64,000 nucleotides of DNA from JAIBJN01 sp963775505 (GTDB lineage Bacteria > Actinomycetota > Thermoleophilia > Gaiellales > Gaiellaceae). The stretch spans positions 124,001 to 188,000 of the forward strand of contig CAVZIL010000009.1 in the NCBI GenBank assembly GCA_963775505.1. The letters run 5' to 3'. Each line of letters starts with the position of its first letter. The first letter of the stretch is position 1. Both the position numbers and the translations under genes were made by a program. This document shows, piece by piece, positions 40,889-48,511 of the stretch. The notes under the pieces are model-generated. The model ran no database searches and was not told the DNA's origin. It was given only the letters and a program-made list of their open reading frames with translations.

Positions 40889-41518
40889 TCAAACGGCCCG
40901 GCGAGCTCCCGTACGCAGGAAGCCCGCGTAGAGGAGGATGGCCGCCGCGACCACGAAGGCGGCGGTCTCGGCCACGCCCAGCCCGGCCAGGCCGCTGCCC
41001 GCCGCAGCGACGGCCACGCCGGCGATCACGAGCGCGTTCCCGAGCGGCCGCCGGCGAAGCGTGAGGAGCGCGACGGCCACCACGGCGATCGTCCCGGCGC
41101 TGTTGCCGAGAATCGCGAGCAGGCGTGCCGGGAAGAGGTCGAGGTGGTCCTGGGCCTCCGGGATCGAGTCGCCGGAGACCGGCGCGGTCAGCGGCGCGGC
41201 GATCGCCACCCCGACTGCGAGCCCGGTATAGACGAGCCCCAGCGGTGCCGCCCAGCGGCGACCGGCGAGCAGGAGCGACCCGACTCCGAGAAGCGCAGCC
41301 GTGAGCAGTCCTCCGAAGAGGTAGTAGACGCGGAACAGCGCGTCGCCCCACCCGGAGGCGGCTCCCCAGGCCAGCGCGGCCGAGGCGACGGCGAACGCGG
41401 CGAGCCCGGCGCCCCACGCCGCGAACGGGAGCTCGCTCCGTTCGCGCCAGCGTCGCAGGAGCTGGCCGGCGAGCCGGAGGGCGACGAGGGCGGCGGCGAA
41501 CGCAAGGAGGGCTTCCAC
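40889..41518 (-). CDS. Conserved membrane protein with about six to seven helices
   Basis: 209 residues, strongly hydrophobic: MEALLAFAAALVALRLAGQL, AAWGAGLAAFAVASAALAWG, VYYLFGGLLTAALLGVGSLL, GLVYTGLAVGVAIAAPLTAP, LLAILGNSAGTIAVVAVALL and LVIAGVAVAAAGSGLAGLGV, AAFVVAAAILLYAGFLRTGA. An external loop SGDSIPEAQDHLDLFP separates two of them. Repeats of such seven-helix membrane proteins are common in this lineage, but the function is unknown to me. Divergent from the class V aminotransferase gene. Confidence 0.8.
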   Translation of the reverse strand: MEALLAFAAALVALRLAGQLLRRWRERSELPFAAWGAGLAAFAVASAALAWGAASGWGDALFRVYYLFGGLLTAALLGVGSLLLAGRRWAAPLGLVYTGLAVGVAIAAPLTAPVSGDSIPEAQDHLDLFPARLLAILGNSAGTIAVVAVALLTLRRRPLGNALVIAGVAVAAAGSGLAGLGVAETAAFVVAAAILLYAGFLRTGARRAV

Positions 41519-41533
41519 GGTGTGCGCGTCAGT

Positions 41534-41539
41534 TAACCT
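41534..41539 (+). promoter_or_regulatory. Putative -10 element of the class V aminotransferase gene
   Basis: TAACCT ends eight bases before the ATG at 41548, with no ribosome site between; same arrangement as folD, ilvE (TAACCT 44937-44942) and the EF-G-like gene. Confidence 0.45.
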
Positions 41540-41547
41540 CAGGGCTC

Positions 41548-42702
41548 ATGCCCGAGAAGCGCTACCTCGTCACGCCTGGGCCGACCCCGGTGCCGCCGGA
41601 GGTGCTGGCGGCGACCGCCCAGCCGATGATCCACCATCGCTCGGCGGACTTCCGCGAGACGTTAACAAGCGTGATCGAGCGGCTGCAGGCCGTGTACCGG
41701 AGTGAGAACGACGTGCTTCTCTTCACCTCCGCGGGAACGGCCGCGATGGAGTCCGCCGTCGCCAACGTCTGCTCGCCGGGCGACCGCGTCCTCGTCGTCT
41801 CGCACGGGTACTTCGGCGAGCGGTGGGCGGCGATCGCCGAGCGCTACGGCCTCGACGTCGATCATCTCCGCTACGAGTGGGGCGAGCTGCCGAGCCCGGA
41901 CGAGGTGGGTGCGCGCCTCGAGGAGATCGGCGGCGCGAAGGTCGTCTACCTCACCCACTCGGACACCTCGACGGGAGGCGTCGCCGACGTGGAAGCGACG
42001 GCCGAGCGCCTCGCTGGCTCGGGGGCGCTGATTGCGGTCGATGCGATCTCCAGCCTCGCAGCCGTCCCGCTCGAGACCGACGAGTGGGGTCTCGACATCG
42101 TGCTCACGAGCTCCCACAAGGCGCTCATGTGCCCGGCCGGGCTGGCCTTTGCAGCCATCTCGCCGGCCGCCCTCGAGGCGACCGAGACCGCCTCGCTCCC
42201 GCGCTACTACATGGACTGGCAGCGGGCGATCGCGGCGCAGGCGCTGGGCGAGACGCCGTTCTCGACGGCGATCTCACTCGTCCGCGGGCTCGACGTGGCG
42301 CTGAACCTCATCCTCGCCGAAGGGCTCGCCGCCGCCCACGAGCGGCATCTGCGGCTGGGCCGCGCGGCGCGCGCGGGCGTGAAGGCGATGGGCCTCGAGC
42401 TCTTCTCGCCGGACCTGGACAGCTCGGCCGTGGTCACGGCCATCCGCATGCCGGCGGAGATCGACGGGCAGGCGATCGTCGCCTCCATGCGCGAGCGCTC
42501 GGGCGTCACGATCATCGGCGGCCAGGGCGAGCTGCGCGGAAAGATCGTCCGCTTCGGCCATATCGGCTACGTGGACGTGCAGGACGTCTCCGCGGCTCTG
42601 GCCGCGCTCGAGCGCGCGCTCGTCGAGGCCGGCGCCGAGGTCGAGCGGGGCACGGCGGTCCCCGCCGCGCTCGAGGCGCACGCAGAGCCCGTCGTGGCGT
42701 GA
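41548..42702 (+). CDS. Class V PLP aminotransferase (alanine-glyoxylate/serine-pyruvate type)
   Basis: 384 residues. Start MPEKRYLVTPGPTPVPPEVL is the typical motif of the SPT/AGT group. LFTSAGTAAMESAVANVCSP binds the PLP phosphate, LIAVDAISSLAAVPLETDEW holds the PLP-contacting Asp, and LTSSHKALMCPAGLAF carries the catalytic lysine (about 191). Members transaminate glyoxylate, serine or, in some archaea and actinobacteria, phosphohydroxypyruvate. The serA gene follows, so a role as the phosphoserine transaminase of the serine pathway is the best inference; no serC-type gene is in the window. Confidence 0.92.
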   Translation: MPEKRYLVTPGPTPVPPEVLAATAQPMIHHRSADFRETLTSVIERLQAVYRSENDVLLFTSAGTAAMESAVANVCSPGDRVLVVSHGYFGERWAAIAERYGLDVDHLRYEWGELPSPDEVGARLEEIGGAKVVYLTHSDTSTGGVADVEATAERLAGSGALIAVDAISSLAAVPLETDEWGLDIVLTSSHKALMCPAGLAFAAISPAALEATETASLPRYYMDWQRAIAAQALGETPFSTAISLVRGLDVALNLILAEGLAAAHERHLRLGRAARAGVKAMGLELFSPDLDSSAVVTAIRMPAEIDGQAIVASMRERSGVTIIGGQGELRGKIVRFGHIGYVDVQDVSAALAALERALVEAGAEVERGTAVPAALEAHAEPVVA

Positions 42703-42710
42703 AGGTCCTG

Positions 42711-42876
42711 AGAACCCGTTTCGGAATGACGCCTCGCCGTCGGGGTGTGCTGGGCGAGTGCGAGGCAAGGACGCAGGGCGCGCTCGTAGCCGGAGGCTAC
42801 GGGCGCAACCGAGGACGCCGCATCGCGCCGTCCAGCGCGGCCCGGCGGCTCAGGGCTTCGTTTTGAAACGGGTTCT
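42711..42876. repeat. Structured repeat, copy 2 (166 bp), overlapping the serA start
   Basis: Outer arms AGAACCCGTTTC (42711-42722) and GAAACGGGTTCT (42865-42876) are exact complements. The core is about 85 percent like copy 1 and nearly identical over GCAAGGACGCAGGGCGCGCT, CGTAGCCGGAGGCTACGGGC and GCAACCGAGGACGCCGCA. It begins eight bases after the aminotransferase stop, and its right arm is the first codons of serA. Confidence 0.8.
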
Positions 42877-44461
42877 AATACGGGAGCCCATCGCGGAGGC
42901 CGGGATCGACCTCCTGCGCCGGCGATTCGACGTGGACGTCGAGCACGACGGCGACCTGGCGGCCACGATCGGCGACTACGACGCCATCATCATCCGCAGC
43001 GCGACCGACCTGAACGAGGAGCTGATCGAGCGTGCCGACCGGCTCAAGGTGATCGGCCGCGCCGGGGTCGGGGTGGACAACGTCGACCTGGCGGCGGCCT
43101 CCAAGCGCGGCATCGTCGTCGCCAACGCTCCCGAGTCGACGGTCGTCTCTGCCGCCGAGCACACGCTCGCGCTCTTGCTCGCGCTCACGCGCCGGATCCC
43201 ACAGGCACACCAGGCTCTCGCCGAGGGCAGGTGGGAGCGCTCCCGCTTCGCGGGCCTCGAGCTCGCCGACAAGACGCTCGGGCTGATCGGCTTTGGCAGG
43301 ATCGGCCAGCAGGTGGCCAGACGCGCGCGGGGCTTCGAGATGCGCGTGCGCGCCCACGATCCGTACGTGGCCCCCGAGCGGTTTCGGGAGCTCGGCGTCG
43401 AGCGGGCGGAGACGCTCGACGACCTCCTGGCCGACGCGGACTTCGTCTCGTTGCACGCGACGCTGACACCAGAGACGCGCGAGCTGATCGGCCGCGAGCA
43501 CATCGCCCGGATGAAGGACGGGGCCCGTCTCGTCAACGTCGCGCGCGGTGAGCTGGTCGACGAGGACGCCCTGGCCCAGGCGCTCGAGAGCGGCAAGCTC
43601 GCCGGCGCCGCGCTGGACGTCTTCGCGGAGGAGCCGTACGCGGGCCCGCTCCTCGGGCTGCCGAACGTCGTCGTCACGCCGCACCTGGCCGCGTCGACGC
43701 AGGAGGCGCAGGACCGGGCGGGCGTGATCGTCGCCGAGCAGGTGGCGGCCGCGCTCGAGGGCGGCCTGGTGACGAACGCTCTCAACGTCCCCGCAGTGGC
43801 CGCCGAGGACATGGAGGCCTTGGGCCCGTTCATTCCGCTGGCCGCCAACCTCGGTGCGCTTGCGGTCGAGCTCGCAGGGGGAAGCGCGGATCGGCTCGAC
43901 TTCCGCTACCTGGGCGACTTGGCCGACCGAGACACGCGCATTCTCACCGTCGCGGCCCTGAACGGTGCGTTCCGGGGCCGCGTCGAGGAGCCGGTCAACT
44001 ACGTGAACGCCCCGCTCGTCGCGCAGGAGCGCGGCATCGAGGTGCGCGAGGAGCAGCGGCGGGCCTCGCGCCACTTCAAGAACCTCATGACCGTGACCGC
44101 GGTGGTCGGGCAGGAGGAGTACCCCGTCAGCGGGACGACCACGGGCCGCGACGACGAGCCCCGGCTCGTGCGCGCGCTCGGCTACGACGTCGAGATCACG
44201 CTCGAGCCGCTCATGCTCTTCGTCGTCAACGACGACCGCCCCGGAAGGATCGGCCGCCTCGGGACGATCCTGGGCGACGCGGACGTCAACATCGCGAACA
44301 TGGCCGTGTCGCGGAACCGGCCGCGGTCCCGGGCGCTGATGGTGCTCACCCTCGACAACCCGATTCCGCCGGAGGTGCTCGAGAGCATTCGCGCCGAGCC
44401 CGGCCTCCTCGACCCGCGGGCGATCGTGCTCGAGCGAGGAGAGCGCGATGAGCGAGGATAG
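42863..44461 (+). CDS. serA: D-3-phosphoglycerate dehydrogenase
   Basis: 532 residues, full-length type with extra C-terminal domains. First step of serine synthesis. Substrate domain KRVLIREPIAEAGIDLLRRR; cofactor site TLGLIGFGRIGQQVARRARG; catalytic Arg in VNVARGELVDE, Glu in DVFAEEP and His in VVVTPHLAASTQEAQDRAG. Then the allosteric substrate-binding domain (about 315-450) and ACT domain (about 455-530, LMLFVVNDDRPGRIGRLGTI). The start is TTG 42863 inside the right arm of the structured repeat, so folding of that element could hide the start. No ribosome site. The stop overlaps the ybaK start by 14 bases. Confidence 0.95.
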   Translation: MKRVLIREPIAEAGIDLLRRRFDVDVEHDGDLAATIGDYDAIIIRSATDLNEELIERADRLKVIGRAGVGVDNVDLAAASKRGIVVANAPESTVVSAAEHTLALLLALTRRIPQAHQALAEGRWERSRFAGLELADKTLGLIGFGRIGQQVARRARGFEMRVRAHDPYVAPERFRELGVERAETLDDLLADADFVSLHATLTPETRELIGREHIARMKDGARLVNVARGELVDEDALAQALESGKLAGAALDVFAEEPYAGPLLGLPNVVVTPHLAASTQEAQDRAGVIVAEQVAAALEGGLVTNALNVPAVAAEDMEALGPFIPLAANLGALAVELAGGSADRLDFRYLGDLADRDTRILTVAALNGAFRGRVEEPVNYVNAPLVAQERGIEVREEQRRASRHFKNLMTVTAVVGQEEYPVSGTTTGRDDEPRLVRALGYDVEITLEPLMLFVVNDDRPGRIGRLGTILGDADVNIANMAVSRNRPRSRALMVLTLDNPIPPEVLESIRAEPGLLDPRAIVLERGERDERG

Positions 44462-44939
44462 GAGTAGCTGGCCCGAGGCGGTCGAGCGGGTCGCTTCCGC
44501 GCTGCGCGAGGCGCGCGTCGAGGCGCGGATCGAGGAGTTCGGAGAAGGAACGCCGACGGCGGCCGACGCCGCGAACGCGGTCGGCGCTCCCATCGACCAG
44601 ATCGTGAAGTCGCTCGTCTTCGCGTGCGACGGCCGGGCGATCGTCGTGATGGTTCCCGGCGACCGGCGAGCCGACCTGAAGAAGGTGGCCGTCGCCGCGG
44701 GCTGCGAGCGCGTGAAGGCGGTGGGCGCCGAGGCCGTCGAGCGGCTGACGGGGTTCCCGCCCGGTGGGGTCGCGCCGTTCCCGCTCCCCGGCATCGAGAC
44801 CGTCCTGATCGAGCAGGAGCTCCTGGGACACGAGGTCGTCTGGATCGGCGCGGGCTCCAGCCGACACATGGCCGCGCTCGCGCCGCCGGACCTGGCGAGG
44901 CTCGCCCGGGCACGGCCCGCCCAGCTCAGCGTGGAGTAA
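44448..44939 (+). CDS. YbaK/EbsC-family aminoacyl-tRNA deacylase
   Basis: 163 residues. The family clears mischarged tRNAs (for example Cys-tRNA-Pro). Pattern: VEARIEEFGEGTPTAADAAN, the conserved lysine in VGAPIDQIVKSLVFACDGRA, VVMVPGDRRADLKKVAVAAG and TGFPPGGVAPFPLPGIETVL, EVVWIGAGSSRHMAALAPPD. All regular. ATG 44448 overlaps the end of serA. Specific tRNA cannot be named. Confidence 0.9.
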   Translation: MSEDRSSWPEAVERVASALREARVEARIEEFGEGTPTAADAANAVGAPIDQIVKSLVFACDGRAIVVMVPGDRRADLKKVAVAAGCERVKAVGAEAVERLTGFPPGGVAPFPLPGIETVLIEQELLGHEVVWIGAGSSRHMAALAPPDLARLARARPAQLSVE

Positions 44940-44949
44940 CCTTCGATCC

Positions 44950-45885
44950 ATGCAAGCAACCGAGAAGATCTGGATGAACGGCGAGCTCGTCGACTGGGCC
45001 GACGCGAAGGTTCACGTCGGAGCCCACGGCCTTCATTACGGCTCGGGCGTGTTCGAGGGCATCCGCTGTTACGAGACGGACGCCGGTCCGGCGGTGTTCC
45101 GGCTGACGCCGCACCTCGAGCGCCTGCACCAGTCGGCAGGACTCCTCCACATGGAGATCCCGTACTCGGTCGAGGAGCTTCGCCTCGCCACGCACGAGCT
45201 GATCGCCGTCAACGGGCTCAGCGAGTGCTACCTGCGGCCGATCGCGTTCTACGGCTACGGCGAGCTGGGCGTCCACCCGGGCACGAACCCGGTGGACGTC
45301 GTGCTGATGACCTGGCCCTGGGGCGCCTACCTCGGCGAGGAGGCCCTGACCAAGGGGATCCGCGCCAAGGTGTCCTCGTGGAAGCGGGTCGGCCCCAACA
45401 CGATTCCGCACGTCGCAAAGGCGACCGGGATCTACCTCAACTCCATGCTCGCGGTGATCGAGGCGACCCGCGCGGGCTACGACGAGGCGATCCTGCTTAC
45501 CGACGACGGCCACGTGGCGGACGGCTCGGGCGAGAACATCTTCGTCGTCCAGGACGAGGTCATCTCGACGCCTGACCTGTCCGCCTCGATCCTTCCGGGG
45601 ATCACGCGGCAGGCCGTGATCGAGATCGCGCAGACGCTCGGCTACGCCGTCCACGAGCGCCATCTCATCCGCTCTGACCTCTACGTCGCCGATGAGCTGT
45701 TCATGTGTGGCACGGCCGCCGAGGTCACGCCCGTCCGCTCGGTCGACGACCACGAGATCGGCGATCCGGGCCCGGTGACGAAGGCGATCCAGGACGTGTT
45801 CTTCGCCGCCGTTCGCGGCCGGGACGAGCGCTTCTCGCGGTGGCTGGAGTACGCGGAGAAGACGCCGGCGACGCCCGGCTCTTGA
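44950..45885 (+). CDS. ilvE: Branched-chain amino acid aminotransferase
   Basis: 311 residues. Class IV PLP transaminase of leucine, isoleucine and valine synthesis. Start MQATEKIWMNGELVDWADAK is standard. Visible: HYGSGVFEGIRCYET, the catalytic lysine in NTIPHVAKATGIYLNSMLAV, EAILLTDDGHVADGSGENIF and PLP phosphate site in GTAAEVTPVRSVDDHEIGDP. TAACCT (44937-44942) seven bases before the ATG suggests its own leaderless promoter. The next aminotransferase overlaps its stop. Confidence 0.94.
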   Translation: MQATEKIWMNGELVDWADAKVHVGAHGLHYGSGVFEGIRCYETDAGPAVFRLTPHLERLHQSAGLLHMEIPYSVEELRLATHELIAVNGLSECYLRPIAFYGYGELGVHPGTNPVDVVLMTWPWGAYLGEEALTKGIRAKVSSWKRVGPNTIPHVAKATGIYLNSMLAVIEATRAGYDEAILLTDDGHVADGSGENIFVVQDEVISTPDLSASILPGITRQAVIEIAQTLGYAVHERHLIRSDLYVADELFMCGTAAEVTPVRSVDDHEIGDPGPVTKAIQDVFFAAVRGRDERFSRWLEYAEKTPATPGS

Positions 45886-46994
45886 CGCGTCGGATCCCCC
45901 TCTCCGCGCCCTGGATCGACGGGCGGGAGGAGGAGCTCGTGCTCGAGACGCTCCGCTCGGGGCAGCTCTCGCTCGGCCCGATGGTCGACCGGTTCGAGGC
46001 CGCTCTCGCCGAGCGCATCGACGCGCCGTACGTGGCCGCGGTCTCGAGCGGGACCGCTGGCCTCCATCTCTGCATGCGGCTCGCGGGGGTCGGGCCCGGG
46101 GACGAGGTCGTCACCACGCCCTTCTCCTTCGTCGCCTCCGCAAACTGCGCGCTCTACGAGGGGGCGACGCCGGTCTTCGCCGATATCGACCCTCGGACGC
46201 TGAACCTCGACCCGACCGCCGTCGAGGCGGCGGTCACGCCGCGGACGAAGGCCATCCTCCCGGTGCATGTCTTCGGCTACCCGGCCGAGCTCGCCGAGCT
46301 CGAGGCGATCGCGGAGCGGAACGGCCTGGCTATCGTCGAGGACGCCTGCGAGGCGCTCGGCTCGGAGTACCGGGGGCGGCCGGTCGGCTCGTCGGGTCAT
46401 CCGGCCGCCTTCGCCTTCTACCCGAACAAGCAGATGACGACGGGCGAGGGGGGCGCCGTCGCAGTGGCGACCGAGGAGGAGTGGGCGCTTCTCAAGAGCC
46501 TGTCGAACCAGGGCCGCAGCGACTCAGGCGAGTGGCTCACCCACGCGCGCCTTGGCTACAACTACCGGCTCGACGACCTCTCGGCAGCGCTGGGCCTGGC
46601 CCAGCTCGAGCGCTACGACGAGATCCTGGGGGCGCGAAGCGAGGTGGCTGCGCGCTACGGGGAGCTGCTCGCCGCCGTCGACGGCGTCGAGGTTCCCCTC
46701 CCGGACGATGCTGACCACCGCCGCTCGTGGTTCGTCTACGTCGTCGGGCTCGCGGCTGGGATCGACCGGAACGGCGTCATGGCCCGCCTGGCAGAGGACG
46801 GCGTCGCCTCGAAGCCCTACCTGCCCTCGATTCACCTGCAGCCGTACTACCGCGAGCGCTTCGGCTACCGCGAAGGGATGCTCCCGGTCGCCGAAGACGT
46901 CAGCTTCCGGACGCTGGCGCTGCCCTTCCACTCGCGCCTCACGGCCGAGGAGCAGGAGCGCGTCGTCGAGGCGCTCTCGCGGGCGCTCGCCTGA
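45882..46994 (+). CDS. DegT/DnrJ/EryC1/StrS-family aminotransferase
   Basis: 370 residues from TTG 45882, overlapping the ilvE stop as TTGA. PLP enzyme for amino-sugar formation. Usual elements: FVASANCALYEGATPVFADI, LPVHVFGYPAELAELEAIAE, DACEALGSEYRGRPVGSSGH, the PLP lysine in FYPNKQMTTGEGGAVA and NYRLDDLSAALGLAQLERYD. It aminates a keto group on a nucleotide sugar for cell-surface polysaccharide or a secondary metabolite. No other sugar genes are beside it, so the product is unknown. Confidence 0.92.
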   Translation: MTRRIPLSAPWIDGREEELVLETLRSGQLSLGPMVDRFEAALAERIDAPYVAAVSSGTAGLHLCMRLAGVGPGDEVVTTPFSFVASANCALYEGATPVFADIDPRTLNLDPTAVEAAVTPRTKAILPVHVFGYPAELAELEAIAERNGLAIVEDACEALGSEYRGRPVGSSGHPAAFAFYPNKQMTTGEGGAVAVATEEEWALLKSLSNQGRSDSGEWLTHARLGYNYRLDDLSAALGLAQLERYDEILGARSEVAARYGELLAAVDGVEVPLPDDADHRRSWFVYVVGLAAGIDRNGVMARLAEDGVASKPYLPSIHLQPYYRERFGYREGMLPVAEDVSFRTLALPFHSRLTAEEQERVVEALSRALA

Positions 46995-47111
46995 TTGGCG
47001 CGCTTCCGGCACGGTTCCGTCTCCCACGCGCGCTGATTTTCGGGTTAGGCTCGGGCCATCGGGTCGGGGAGGTGGGTTTCCCTTTACCCGCGCGTGTGAA
47101 TGGTCGAGTCG

Positions 47112-47131
47112 CCGCGGCGCAGGCGCCGCGG
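47112..47131 (+). terminator. 9-bp hairpin after the DegT gene
   Basis: CCGCGGCGC (47112-47120) pairs with GCGCCGCGG (47123-47131) over AG. No T tract. Just upstream, GATAAT (47151-47156) is the likely -10 of the next gene. Confidence 0.5.
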
Positions 47132-47162
47132 AGTCTTCCGCCGAGCTTGCGATAATCCCGGC

Positions 47163-47522
47163 GTGGCGGACGGCACGGCCCGCATGGTCTTCCTCGGCTT
47201 CGGCAAGTACGCGCGCGCGGACAAGATCTACGCGCTCGAGCCGATCAGGGGCAAGGACCGGGGTGGAGGCAAGCGCACGCTCGTCTGGGTGGACGGAGTC
47301 GCCGAGCCCATCGTTGCCGGACGCACCGAGCGCACGATCCTGCTCGAGATGGGGCAGGACGCCGCCGCCGGCTCGAAGCTCCTGGACGACGCGCTGGCCT
47401 TCGCCGAGCGCATCGCCGAGGACGCCGACAAGGGACGCGTCGACCTCACCGACCTGGGCAGGCGCGCGCGCAAGCTGCTCGAGGCGAGCGCGAAGCCGGC
47501 CGAGTCCGAGCAGCTCTTCTAG
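47163..47522 (+). CDS. RemA/DUF370-like protein
   Basis: 119 residues from GTG 47163. ARMVFLGFGKYARADKIYAL resembles the N-terminus of RemA (IGFGN-V-A-I-A-I), and the second part RTERTILLEMGQDAAAGSKL adds a C-terminal helical extension (about 70-119) beyond the usual 75-90 residue family length. RemA proteins bind DNA and activate biofilm matrix genes in Bacillus; in actinobacteria the role is unclear. The match is to the fold pattern only, so I rate the family call as moderate. GATAAT sits seven bases before the start. Confidence 0.55.
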   Translation: MADGTARMVFLGFGKYARADKIYALEPIRGKDRGGGKRTLVWVDGVAEPIVAGRTERTILLEMGQDAAAGSKLLDDALAFAERIAEDADKGRVDLTDLGRRARKLLEASAKPAESEQLF

Positions 47523-47526
47523 CCTC

Positions 47527-48081
47527 GTGCTCTCGCGCGACTTCTTCGCGCGGAGCGTCCATGACGTCGCGCCGGAGCTCGTGGGCTGCACCCTGCTCGT
47601 GGACGGCGTCGGCGGTCGCATCGTCGAGGTCGAGGCCTACGACGCCGAGGACCCGGCCAGCCACGGCTACCGGGGCCCGACCGCCCGCAACCGGGCGATG
47701 TTCGGCCCGCCCGGGCACGCGTACGTCTACCGCTCCTACGGGATCCACTGGTGCCTGAACCTCGTCTGCGCCTCGGAAGGACGCCCCGAAGCCGTGCTCG
47801 TGCGCGCGCTCGAGCCCCAGGCCGGGCTGGAGCGGATGCGCGAGCGCCGCGGCGTCGAGGCGGAGCGGCTGCTCTGCTCCGGGCCCGGCCGCCTCTGCCA
47901 GGCGCTCGGCGTGACCGGGGAGCACGACGGCCTTCCGCTCGACCGCTGGCCCTTCGAGCTGCTTGCCGCCCGCGAGGCGGTGGACGTGGCTCGGAGCGCG
48001 CGCGTCGGCATCTCGCGCGCGGCGGAGCTTCCCTGGCGCTACGCGCTCCAGGGCTCGCGCTACCTGAGCCGCGCGATCTAG
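47527..48081 (+). CDS. DNA-3-methyladenine glycosylase (AAG/MPG type)
   Basis: 184 residues from GTG 47527, four bases after the previous stop. Base-excision repair enzyme that removes alkylated purines. The AAG fold is clear: FFARSVHDVAPELVGCTLLV, GRIVEVEAYDAEDPASHGYR (active-site Glu and base-flipping region), the GPTARNRAMFGPPGHAYVYR motif and YGIHWCLNLVC. The C-terminal RVGISRAAELPWRYALQGSR ends the domain. Stop shares CTAG with the convergent gene. Confidence 0.93.
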   Translation: MLSRDFFARSVHDVAPELVGCTLLVDGVGGRIVEVEAYDAEDPASHGYRGPTARNRAMFGPPGHAYVYRSYGIHWCLNLVCASEGRPEAVLVRALEPQAGLERMRERRGVEAERLLCSGPGRLCQALGVTGEHDGLPLDRWPFELLAAREAVDVARSARVGISRAAELPWRYALQGSRYLSRAI

Positions 48082-48482
48082 GCCCTGGTCGCTCCCTTGG
48101 ACTCCCAGTAGTCGTTCAGGGCGCCCTGGACCTTCACGAACCAGACGATGGCCGGGATGATCAGGATGGCGCCCGGGAAGAGCCAAAGACCGGTCCAGCC
48201 GCTCATCGGGGGCTCCCGTCCGTCCCTGCGGTACATCTTGCCGATCTCCGACGGGATCACGAAGGCCATCACCGGCTGGATCAAGATCCAGATGACGAGG
48301 CCGAGCACGCCTCCCAGCCCTTCCCCGGTGTGCTTCCCCATCTCTTCCTCGGTCTTGTAGACCCAGTACCAGCTGTAGAAGCTGAGCGTGACGATGTACA
48401 TGAGGATCCCGAAGCCGACGCCGCGTGGCTGGCCGAGCGGGCCGGTGCTGCCGGACGAGGTCGTAACGACGGACGCTTCCAT
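48078..48482 (-). CDS. DUF4234 membrane protein
   Basis: 134 residues from ATG 48482. Three hydrophobic segments: GILMYIVTLSFYSWYWVYKT, GVLGLVIWILIQPVMAFVIP and LWLFPGAILIIPAIVWFVKV. The YSWYWVYKT motif after the first helix is typical of DUF4234, a family of unknown function. Located 29 bases downstream of the penicillin-binding protein stop on the same strand, so co-transcription is plausible. Confidence 0.85.
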   Translation of the reverse strand: MEASVVTTSSGSTGPLGQPRGVGFGILMYIVTLSFYSWYWVYKTEEEMGKHTGEGLGGVLGLVIWILIQPVMAFVIPSEIGKMYRRDGREPPMSGWTGLWLFPGAILIIPAIVWFVKVQGALNDYWESKGATRA

Positions 48483-48511
48483 GCGAACCTCCTTTGGTTC
48501 GGGGGATTCTC

